Both the position numbers and the translations under genes were made by a program. Shown one piece after another: positions 9,908-18,906 of a DNA stretch of 64,000 nt. The DNA comes from Peribolospora baueri. Its lineage: Eukaryota; Basidiomycota; Peribolosporomycetes; Peribolosporales; Peribolosporaceae. Within the stretch, counting starts at the first letter, position 1. Each line of letters starts with the position of its first letter. The notes below the pieces were generated by a model, which was not told the DNA's origin, did not search any database, and saw only the letters and a program-made list of their open reading frames with translations. Where the stretch lies: contig JAMDHS010000013.1 in the NCBI GenBank assembly GCA_029717555.1, forward strand, positions 124,001 through 188,000, read 5' to 3'.

Positions 9908-10917
9908 ATGGTGAGCAAGCTGTGCAGCCATGCGACGTGATGGGGATGGTGTGCTTGCGCGTGGCATGCTTCTCCTGGGAGAGGCCATGAGTGCTCAGTA
10001 TCCACCTTCCATCCCAATACAGGCTCCCAAAGCGAAGAAGACCCCAGCGCAGGCCGACATCTCCCTCGGCCCCCAGGTCGGCGAGGGCGAGCTCGTCTTC
10101 GGTGTCGCCCACATCTTCGCTTCGTTCAACGACACGTTCGTCCACGTCACTGACCTTACTGGCAAGGAGACCATCTCCCGTGTTACCGGTGAGTTGGCAG
10201 CTGATCTTATGATGCCGGGACGCGCCAGCTTGGACGAAGAGTTGCTTGACCGCTGACGACTCATCGGTTTCCGCATGCATTCGCAGGTGGTATGAAGGTC
10301 AAGGCTGACCGCGACGAGAGCTCCCCGTACGCTGGTGAGCTTCCATGCGTTTCCTGAGCTTCCATGCGTTTCCTCTGTTCAAGTCGATTCAGTCGGCCAT
10401 TGTCATTTATTCGTTGTATCCTTTTCCCTCACATTCAGCCATGCTTGCTGCCCAGGACGTTGCCGCTCGCTGCAAGGAGATTGGCATCACTGCCCTTCAC
10501 ATCAGGCTGCGCGCTACCGGCGGTACTTCTACCAAGACTCCCGGCCCTGGCGCTCAGTCCGCTCTCCGCGCGCTCGCTCGTGCTGGCATGCGCATCGGTC
10601 GTATCGAGGACGTCACTCCCGTCCCTACCGACTCTACGAGGCGAAAGGTGGGTAGAATCTTGGCCGGCTTTTTTTATGGATGGCGGGCTGGAAGGGACAT
10701 GGGCGCGAGCAGAGAGAGCTTGATTTGGATAGGCGCGGAGAAGAGGGCAGGAGAAGGCGAGGAGAGGGTCAGCTGGCGCTTCTGGAGCAGAATGGATCAA
10801 GATGCGGAGTGGAAGCATGTGCAGACCGCTCATCCTGAGACTATGTTGGAGAATGCCCTACTGACACTCGCCTCCCTTTGCGTTCAACAGGGTGGTCGCC
10901 GTGGTCGCCGTCTGTAG
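9908..10917 (+). CDS. RPS14: 40S ribosomal protein S14 (uS11)
   Basis: A small-subunit protein of the platform near the decoding region and the mRNA exit. Five exons (9908-9910, 10023-10188, 10287-10334, 10439-10647, 10891-10917) give 150 residues, the usual length. The reading contains [59 protein letters not shown] and the conserved C-terminus [25 protein letters not shown]. The first coding exon is the ATG alone, followed directly by gtgagc. Intron 3 carries a fresh-looking 19-bp tandem duplication at its 5' end. Intron 4 is long for this window (243 nt). High, growth-linked expression is expected, in keeping with the telobox upstream. Confidence 0.98.
10336..10373 (+). repeat. Perfect 19-bp tandem duplication at the start of RPS14 intron 3
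   Basis: The unit tgagcttccatgcgtttcc occurs twice without a gap (10336-10354 and 10355-10373). It begins one base after the G of the GT donor. The second copy lacks the G, so it creates no competing donor. Perfect identity suggests a recent slippage event. Confidence 0.9.
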
Positions 10918-11933
10918 ACGACTCATGTCGCTCCGTCGTTCTCTCCCTCCCCTCGATCATCTCTCTTATCCCTCTCCACGTTTGGGAATCGGGGCTTCAT
11001 CCGCTCGCCGCATGTCAACATTAGCTCCCCATGTGCCTCACTATGCACACCTCTCTCTTGCCGGAAGGGGCAAGACGAGGTCATCTGTAACCAAAATCTT
11101 CTCGCCCGAGTCTTAGCTCCTTTAGGCTGCAACGAACTCTACGCGCGGTTGATATATGTGCCAGCTCGCTTCAACGAGATTGCGCTTCCCAACCACAGTC
11201 TTATGAGACCAAACGCTGATGGGGAGCAACTGCCGGTCCTGGTAGATTGGATGACCGGCAAGAGGCTTCCGCCGAAAAGTTGGGTGCTTTGAACGATGCC
11301 ATCTCGCCCGCTAGTATATTGTTCCTGCACTGTGGCCCGACATCACCGTCAACGTGCATGAGCCCTTTTGGACGGTACTTCTCGTATTGAGATCGGATCG
11401 GGCCGCTTTGATAAATCGGGCTTGGGTGTATGGACGTGTTGTCAGGCGGCTGGAAGAGTTGGTAGATAAGTTGATAGGTAGCAAGGACCATGCTGCAATC
11501 ATCCTTCAAAGCCATTTCCATTTACAGAGGCCGTCCGTCACCTTTTGTATCTCTGCGGAGACAAACTTGGTCTGATGTCTTTCCCCTTGACGCGCATTCT
11601 GTCCGTTGGCGGTCCTCTTTTGATTTAGCTGATCCGACTGTCTGTTTCATCGCACAGATGGATAGCGATTTCGACCAGAGGGTCCCGCTTTTCAAGGAAG
11701 CAAAGAACAGTACGGGGAGACGGACATCGCCTTCAGGAGCAAGGCCGTGCGCCTCAGGAGCCTGAGGCGAAGACCTGGGAGCACATTAGCCCTATGCAAT
11801 CAAAGTGGCTATCTAACATTCCTTCAGTCGTCAAGTACAGAGTAAAGGATGACACGGTTGCAACGGTATGTAGCTAGTTCCGGATGACATGACAAGCAAT
11901 CATTTCGTCCCCACCCTCAATATCGTCGGACCC
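10918..11933. other. Intergenic 1.0 kb with unassigned coding-like fragments
   Basis: Between the end of RPS14 and the end of the convergent permease. Several plus-strand stretches look more protein-like than random: NEIALPNHSLMRPNADGEQL continuing to a TGA at about 11292; LINRAWVYGRVVRRLEELVD (about 11420-11480); and TWEHISPMQSKWLSNIPSVV followed by a plausible donor gtatgt (about 11770-11870). They sit in different frames. I could not join them with credible introns or assign a family. They may be an unrecognised small gene, a relic, or chance openness. Confidence 0.25.
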
Positions 11934-14900
11934 TCAAGATGCAGCCTTGACGTCTCCGCTCTCTTCGCCACGATGGCTCGTTCGCTCCTCCTCGTCTACT
12001 CCTTCGTGCCCTTCCTCAGCCACCTCCTCGTCTTCAGCGCTGCTCGGACGCGGAAGCCCGCTCTGGCTTTCCCTCGGCAGCATTCGCATCGCCTCTTCCT
12101 CCTCCCCATACTCATCCTCCGCCCCTTCGCCTCCGCCCGCTTTGCGGTACACGCCTCGTCCAGAAGAGCCGGACGTTGAGGAGAGTTTGGCCACCAAACG
12201 CGCAAGACCTAAAGTCGGCAACGTGAAAGAAGCGAAGCGGACATGAGAACTTTTTGCGCCTGACGGGTTTTCCTCATCCAGATACCGAACGGCGGTTGGG
12301 TCGAGTCGAGTCGGCGGACAGCTCACCTGGGATCTTGGAAAGTTTCTTACGTCCCTCGCGCTGAGTGATGAAGTAAAAAGGCAGTCCAGCAAGAATGAAT
12401 CCTGGTGGGAGAGAGAGAGCAGGAAGACGTTCGGGCAAACCATTTTTGTACGTCAGGAGAAAGTGGCGTGGAGCACGGAAGCGACTATACACGGGAGAAT
12501 AATGCTCACCGATAGCGGCCACGCCTTCCAAGGGAGCAGAGAAGAACGGCATGATGAGGAGGAAAAGAGCGACGGCGGAAAATGTTATCGGCGTCGTAAT
12601 CCACGTCTTGTACGGGCGAGGCAGGTTCGGCTCCTTGACTCGGAGCACGAGGAGACCGACGACCTGATGATCGAGCATGACGGCAGTCGCAATGACGAGG
12701 TCAGCGGGTTCGCCCGCGGCGCCGATCAAGCGGAACAGACATGACCATACTCACGGTCAAGAAATAGAACAACCAGGATGATACGCCATAAAAGGACACT
12801 AAAGATGCAAAGCCCGAGCCGAAGAGGACAAAAAGGCTGGAGAGACATTCGTATCAAATTGAAAGCAAGGGTCAGGTATGTGAGGCGAACGTGTTGGAGC
12901 GAATGGTCAGCGACCTACATCGTCAAGAAAGTCTGCAACAGCAATGCGTTCACTGGCGTCCTCGTTATCCCGTTCATCTGGCCGAATACGCTGGGCACGT
13001 AGCCTTCCCTTCCCGCGGCGTAGACGAGGCGGGCTGAGGTGAACGTGGAGCCTAGACTCGCGATCGATGGCCAAAAAACGGAGATCAGTCAATGCATTAG
13101 AGGCGAGGCGTGATGGAAGGAACTCACCATTCAGGGCGCCAAAACATGAGAATGCGACGAGCAAGGAAAAGACGATGGCGCCCGTCTTCCCGAACAGGGC
13201 GCTGCCAAAGTCCTTTTGAGGTTGGAATCAGGTGTGGTCCGTTAGATGGAAGCAAGATGGATGGGGTCGGATGGATTTGGAAGCAGACTTACGAGAGCGA
13301 CCGTGTTTGTCGTCTTGACCAACGACGCGGGTAAGACGACAAAGTAGGATACGTTGGCGACGAGATAGAGGAAAACGACGGTGCTCAGAGAGATGTGGAT
13401 CACTCGGGGCAGGTCGCGGTTGACGTTCTGAGTGACAGAAAGCGTGAACGTTTTCATAGGTTATCCGTAAGTCGAAGCGATTCGAGTGGAGGCAACGAAC
13501 ACCCATTTCGTGAAGAACACGTCGACGACCGCTTTTCGACCCACCTTCATCTCGCCGGCGACATAACAGCTCTGGTCCCAGCCGTCGTAACCCCAAACGA
13601 CGCTTTGCGAGGAAGATTGCGAATCACAAAATGAGCACCCTGAAAGGGACAAGCTGAAGAGAAAAGACGCAGGTAACTACCTGTACAAAGCCAAGGCATA
13701 GTTCCCTAGATTGTGCGTGCTGCCTTCGAAGAGCTTGCGCGGGTCGGCGAAAGCGGGCGTAGCCTTTTGACTTGCTGCTTGGATGATACCGAGAATGGCT
13801 ACGGTGAGCAGTACGAGGAGCTGTGTTGCACATGAGAGCAGAGCAGAGATAAGGGGAGAAACGATTTCGTCACGCCTCAAACGTCGGATAGAGGCCACGG
13901 ACGAGGCCATGGCGAGCAAGGAATGGCGGGACATACCTTAACGAAGGTCGTAGCGACCTGTGTTGCTTGGCCCAATCGATTGCTACAGGCGTTGAGCGCG
14001 GTGATGGCTAGGACGCACAAGCACGCCGTGAGCTTGATGCTCCAGTCCGGTATTCCACTCAATCCCGTCTCGTGAGGATCACCGGCCGACTTGACGGTGT
14101 GGTAGAGAACACGGTTGACGTATTCGCTGTGAAACAGAGAGATATGGTGCATCCACAGTGGAAGCCGAGCTCGGTGAAATTGCCGATGGAGAGAACAACA
14201 GAATGACGGACGAGTTCTCGAGAGCTTACCCAAAAATGATGGCGATGATGGCCGCGCTGCCGGGCTAAAAGATGAAGAGCCTTCAGGACAAGAACAGAGG
14301 CAAAAGAGAAAGCGCGAATAAACAGACCTTGAGGACGACTATGGCTGTCCATGCGAAGAGGTAAGAGGCGAGGGGTCCTAAGGAGTAGTTGAGGTACCTG
14401 AACACGGCATCATGTGTGTGCGGACAGCGAAGAAGGGCTTTCATACCGCTGTTCACGGAAGATCTCGACGATCATAAGGCCGCTACTCACGCCTGCGCGC
14501 CTCCATTCAGCGGCACAGCCGCTCCAAGTTCGGCAAAAGAGCTGGTGAAGGCGGCGTGCGAGAAGACGAGCACCCGATGAGCATGAGCTACTTGGTGGTA
14601 CGGCACGACGGCAGACGCTCACCTGGCTCCGGTCCAAGCGAGACAGCCACCTATGGCCCATGCTATCAACGACGAACCTATGGATCCTGTAGCCGATGTT
14701 ACGACGCCGGGTGAAGAAAAGATGCCACTTCCCTGCGAGATGAAGGTTGGAGAGGAGCGATGCTCCGGTGTGAACGCTCCTTCCTGGCTTTGGGCAGAGC
14801 AACGGGAAAGTAAAGAGACCCACGATCTGGAGTCCTACTGTCAAGGCAACGCCTACAGAGCAAGATGGAGGAAGGCGGTTAGGGACGGTACTCCTGGGGG

Positions 14901-15347
14901 ACGCGGCGGAACACGACCAGCAGATCAAGCGATCTCACCATCCACAAGAGTAAGGCTCTTCTTTTCTCCGCCTCTGGTCTCTCTCGCCCGTCCACCCACC
15001 CGTCTCCGGCTGCCGGTGGCCCACTCCTCGTCTCCCAAGTCGCCGCCATCTGCAGTGCTCAAGCTGAGGGGGAGCAAGTTATTTCTGTACTCGAACTCGA
15101 GCAGGCTGCTCGATCGTTTCCGGTTGGGCCGTGAGGAGGATATGAGGTCGTCCAAGTCGTCCCCGGGTTCGGGGTAGGAGGGTGAGTTGGGAGCAGAGCC
15201 AGAGGGGCCAGCCGGGAAAGATGGCAAAGAGTCCCTTGCGTCGTAGACGACCAGGTCGTCGTCGTCGGCTCCTGCGCTCGCTGAGCCGGCTTCGGATACG
15301 CGAGGGCCGGACGGCGGCGAGCCCGTGGAGGGCTGGACGGAGGACAT
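11934..15347 (-). CDS. Amino-acid permease, LAT/methionine-permease type (APC superfamily)
   Basis: A plasma-membrane amino-acid transporter of the 12-TM APC fold. Sixteen exons can be joined. A 135-residue acidic, Ser/Pro-rich cytosolic N-terminus leads into SLTLVDG and the TM1 hallmark GLQIGSGIFSSPG. Then come TGASSFAELGAAVPLNGGAQ, YLFAWTAIVVLKPGSAAIIA, the TM6 substrate region WGYDGWDQSCYVAGEMK, FSLLVAFSCFGALNGSTF, LPRPYKTW and a last helix FILAGLPFYFITQR. A C-terminal tail of about 90 residues is rich in Glu and Gly and ends at 11934. The order and motifs match the MUP1/LAT branch of fungal permeases; the substrate (neutral amino acids or methionine) is inferred. Start 15347 was chosen as the ATG nearest the acidic domain; an in-frame ATG at 15578 would add 77 residues. 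The charged tails could be arrestin/ubiquitin sites. Confidence 0.88.
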
Positions 15348-15829
15348 GAAGGGTGGTGACGAGGGGGGAGTGTCGGGGCGGCTAGAGTGGTATCGGTCTA
15401 ATCTTGGCCGATGAGAGGAGTGGTGGGCATTAGGGACGAGATAGAGAGTCGAGCCGAGTCGAGTCGAAGCTGGATTGGCGGCGACGAGGAACGGAAGAAG
15501 GCTGGCCGTGGTTTGGTTTGTGGTTGGAGCCGGCGTCTTGTTGGTTGGCGCGACGATCATCCTCTTCCCGACTTCCATCTCGGCCTCCTCCCTCTAAGGG
15601 CGGCCGTTTCAAGACATGTGAGTCTCTTTGCCAAGGCTCACCACCCTCTCAGACCACTTGATCCTCCTGGTCTCTGTCGCATCACCTGATGATGGCCAGC
15701 GCCGAAGACGCATGCACCGGCCGAAGCAGTCGGTCCTCTTTCTCCTTCTCCACCACGCTCACAACGACCCCTTTTCCTCCCACTTTCCTCTCGTTTCGCT
15801 TGCCTGCCCGCACACATATCTCCTCCCCC
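15348..15829. promoter_or_regulatory. Divergent promoter, permease / IES6
   Basis: A 482-bp spacer between two start codons pointing outward. It is pyrimidine-rich on the IES6 side, with runs of tctcc/ttcctc just before the IES6 ATG. The permease frame stays open 77 codons further up to 15578, so part of this may be coding. No motif is clear enough to name. Confidence 0.5.
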
Positions 15830-17125
15830 ATGGACTCAAGGCCCATCAAGAAGCCTAGAAAGTCCGGCCCTGGCACGGCACCTGGCACTGCGGACGCGTC
15901 CGTGGCCAGCACGCCTGCGCCTCCGGTGAGTTTGTTGACCGGCCGGTCGCCATTGCCCGTCGCTGTTGCTTGCTGGCGCCCTCGGCAGGCTGTGTGTCTT
16001 TAGCGATCGTCTTCTAGCATGTTCATCTCGTCTCGTCTTCTTTGCCGGCCCCTTCTGACAGTCTCAAGCCGAGCTCATGTCGCACGCGTACACGCCCCGT
16101 CCGTTCAAGAACCCCGCCTACGCGGCCAAAGCGAGCGCGCGACGGAATAAGACGCTGAAACAGATCCTCACCGCAGAACGAGACGCGGCGATGGGCATTC
16201 TTGCCGGAAGCCGCGCACGGGGACGAAAGTCCGGCATCGGCGGGGCCAAGCTGAAGGAGAAGAATTTGCGGGGCGCGGCCAAGGCGAGCGCGAGGAAGAG
16301 GATGGAGAGGGAGGGGATCTTGCCGGAGATCGAAGGGGAGGACGGGCCGCGAGAGGGTTCTGGCGGGGCGGAGGGGAACGAGGGCGGATCGGGGGACGGG
16401 GATGGGCCACCGGAGGAGCAAGGTGTGGCCGATGAGGGCAGGGAGGCGGACGGCCCTGAAGGGGCGGAAGAGGCGCGGGGTGCTGAGGCCAAGGCAGAGC
16501 CCATGGATGCGACCGAAGAGTCGAAGGCAGAGGTGAACGAAGCGGCGGAGGCGGACGAGGCAAGGCAGGAAGGATCGACGGCGGAGAAGGAGGAAAAGAA
16601 GCGGGAAGTTCCATCTTGTGAGGCCATTACCATAAAGTTGGCATGATGCTCTTTGCTCTCGACGACAGACTGACGTTTTTTTTTTTTTTCGCGCCGTCCT
16701 CGCCTCCGTCGGCGGCCATATATCAGACATGACTGTGGAAGCACCTCCATCGCTTCTCCCACAGAAGAAGTACTGCGACATCACTGGCCTGATCGTGAGT
16801 GGCCTTGGCCTTGGCCTTGGCTTGGGAAGGGTACTTTCGTTTGCTCGCCAACCAAGTTCATGACTGGAATGACCATCTCCGCTGTGTCCCACCGCCCGAC
16901 TTTCAGGCTCCGTACACAGATCCAAAGACGGGGATTCGGTACCACTCTTCGGAAGTGTACGAGATCCTCAAGGGTTTCGTGAGTTCTCTCCCTCCGCCGT
17001 TCCTCGCCATTGTTCGCTCGTTACTTACGCGCTCTTGGCTCGCCACCTCGTTGACTCGTTGGCAGGGCCCCGGCGTCGAGCAGGCGTACCTAGCCTTGCG
17101 CGGCCAACAGTCCGTGCTGCGCTGA
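15830..17125 (+). CDS. IES6: INO80 chromatin-remodelling subunit Ies6 (YL1-C domain)
   Basis: Ies6 forms the Arp5-Ies6 module that couples INO80 ATPase activity to nucleosome sliding; nuclear. Five exons (15830-15925, 16062-16617, 16727-16794, 16907-16978, 17066-17125) give 283 residues. An N-terminal basic segment (SRPIKKPRKSG) is followed by the Ies6 signature PFKNPAYAAKASARRNKTLK. The C-terminus is the YL1-C domain: KKYCDITGL, APYTDPKTGIRYHSSEVYE, and GPGVEQAYLALRGQQSVLR at the stop. Between them lies about 115 residues of Gly/Glu/Ala-rich acidic sequence (about residues 95-215), making it much longer than the roughly 165-residue yeast protein. Intron 3 starts with a ggcctt repeat. It is convergent with ATX1. 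Confidence 0.93.
16801..16820 (+). repeat. GGCCTT hexamer repeat in IES6 intron 3
   Basis: The 20 bases ggccttggccttggccttgg lie just inside the donor of IES6 intron 3. The exact reverse complement is present at 17945-17964 in ATX1 intron 1. Confidence 0.8.
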
Positions 17126-17460
17126 TGGGAACCGCCTGCCCTGCCCTTTCCTTCACCTCTACCCGTCTGATCGTCCATATCCTTCTCCAGCTCGTCAGCT
17201 TTTTCGTCTGTCTGCCTGTATTTGTAATTCACACACGCACACACACACTGTGCGCCGGTCGTCGCGCATATGTAGCGAGAGAGGGCGGGCGCGCAAAGAC
17301 GAGGGGAAAAGCGTTCGCGTCCATCTGATTCTTACTGAGCAGGCGGGGGAGGCTAACTGAACGCGCGAGGAAAGGCGATAATGGGTAATAAGACGAAGAA
17401 GCTCGATCCGACCCTGCCTGGCTGCCCGCCTGTCTGCCTGTCTTTGTCGCTCGGCTCGCT
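17126..17460. other. Convergent 3' spacer IES6 / ATX1
   Basis: 335 bp between two stop codons, presumably both 3' UTRs and terminators. It contains a CA repeat (17230-17249) and nothing else recognisable. Confidence 0.5.
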
Positions 17461-18066
17461 TCAAGCAGCAGCCTTGATCTGCTCAGCGCTGATGATCTCC
17501 TTTCCCGTCTTTGCGATCTTCTCCTTGACCGTCTCGAAGGGGACGGAGCCCTTGACGATTACCTCTTGTTTCTCGAGGGATACGTCGTAGTAGGAGATGC
17601 CTGGGTCGCGTAAAGGGTAAACGGAGGGGGTTCAGGCGATGGGCGGAGGAGAGCAAGGCGATGATGATGATGATGATGAGTGGAGGGACGTGCGGTAGAG
17701 AAAGAGGGACGAGGGAACGCTATTCTCTCTCTCACCCTCCGTCTTCTTCAACACGCGGTCGATCGCACCGGAGCAGCCGGAGCAGTCTGAAAAGGGACCG
17801 AGAGGGAGAGAAGGAGAAGGATCGGTTTGAGCTCTCTCCCATCCCATCCGGATGGCTCCCCTTGCTTTCCCCTCCTGACGGTCCGAGCGCTCGGTCAGGC
17901 GACACTCACTCATCTTGACATTGAACTTGTACTCTCCCTGCGATCCAAGGCCAAGGCCAAGGCCATCGAACGGGGGCAAAGGAGGGAGAGAAAGAGATGA
18001 GCGGTCGAGTCGTCCAGTCCGATTATGGCTTACGGGTTATGGCTTATGGCGGCTCACCTCGGACAT
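17461..18066 (-). CDS. ATX1: Copper metallochaperone Atx1
   Basis: A cytosolic Cu(I) carrier that delivers copper to the Golgi P-type ATPase Ccc2. Four exons (18066-18058, 17937-17910, 17786-17736, 17600-17461) give 75 residues. The reading MSEGEYKFNVKMNCSGCSGA has the MxCxxC copper site (MNCSGC); further residues are ISYYDVSLEKQEVIVKGSVP and KIAKTGKEIISAEQ, the standard ferredoxin-like HMA fold. Length fits the family (about 70-75). The first coding exon has only three codons. Its introns carry two simple repeats (ATG repeat 17661-17679, CCAAGG repeat 17945-17964). It shares a long divergent upstream region with SIN1. Confidence 0.95.
17661..17679. repeat. (ATG)n microsatellite in ATX1 intron 3
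   Basis: About six to seven ATG units in the plus strand, wholly inside the third intron of ATX1. Confidence 0.85.
17945..17964 (-). repeat. CCAAGG repeat near the acceptor of ATX1 intron 1
   Basis: Plus strand ccaaggccaaggccaaggcc, the exact reverse complement of 16801-16820. In the sense of ATX1 it reads ggccttggcc... and forms part of the tract before the acceptor gatcgcag. Confidence 0.8.
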
Positions 18067-18906
18067 GATGGGCAGATGGGTGAGTGGTGGATTTGGGTCG
18101 AAAGGAGGGGGAGGATGGGAGTGGAAGCTGTGTGTGGAGGTGGTGGCGGGCACACTTGTTGTTCAAGTGATACTTAAAAGGGTCGACGACCACGACGACG
18201 ACCACCATGCCTTTATTTATTTACGCGCCTCCGGTTCGGCCGACGACGGCGCGAGCATGACGACGGCCGAAATGGCTGCATCCGGCCCACATCATCATCG
18301 ACATGGCATGACATGGACCCGTTGGACGACGTGAGCACAGACAGGACCGTCCAGACCGTCCAGACACCTATCCACATCTTCCACCCTGCCCGCGCCTCCG
18401 TCCGCGATATCAAGGCACTGGTATATGTACGTCGACGCCCAGCAGGCAACCACGGTGGTGGCCACCAGCCAGCCCCAACTGCGCCTGGCCGCGCCTGTTT
18501 CAACAGACCTCCTCTGCTCCACACTCATGTTCTTGGACTCGACCTACATACAGCTCACTCGCTCTGACCCCCCCTCTCTCTCCTCTAGCCGTCCTTCCTA
18601 CTCGACCAAGGCGAGCGAACGAGCGAGAGAGAGAGAGAGCGAGCCACAGACCACTCTGACATCGTGCTCTGCTGCGGCGACCGCAGTCGTCCGTTGCACC
18701 CACCACCTCAACATCGGCCCGGCCGGCGGCTGCGACAACGACGACGACGACGACGACAACGACAGCGACAACGACGACAACCGATTCGACCGGCGTCGAG
18801 GCCGACAAGGGTCGCACTCCGGCTGTCTGCTGAGAACACTCGCAGCCCCCGTGCACGACCGACGACCACCGTCGACCTACGGACGGACGGACACGACCTC
18901 GACGCC
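18067..18906. promoter_or_regulatory. Divergent promoter ATX1 / SIN1 with simple repeats
   Basis: An 840-bp spacer between two outward start codons. It contains GAC/AAC trinucleotide runs (18733-18780), a GA tract (18625-18639) and a short gacgac run near 18185-18205. A plus-strand frame is open through most of it and joins the SIN1 frame after 18950, but the reading is low complexity and a spliced start at 18907 fits the SIN1 family better. It probably holds a long SIN1 5' leader. Confidence 0.45.
18733..18780. repeat. Imperfect (GAC)n/(AAC)n microsatellite
   Basis: A run of cgacgacgacgac units with aac interruptions, about 130 bp before the SIN1 start codon, in the presumed 5' leader. Confidence 0.8.

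Noticed and set aside
10189-10286. Box C/D snoRNA in RPS14 intron 2 (tatgatgc ... gctgac)
   Set aside because: The C-box match is imperfect and no terminal stem or convincing guide stretch is visible.
10648-10890. Intronic RNA gene in the long RPS14 intron 4
   Set aside because: No C/D or H/ACA boxes were found; length alone is not evidence.
18425-18906. Long plus-strand frame upstream of SIN1, suggesting a much longer N-terminus
   Set aside because: The reading is low complexity (Asp/Asn runs, Ser/Arg). The spliced start MSLITD followed by YLIQSLRLSYLR fits the SIN1 family exactly.
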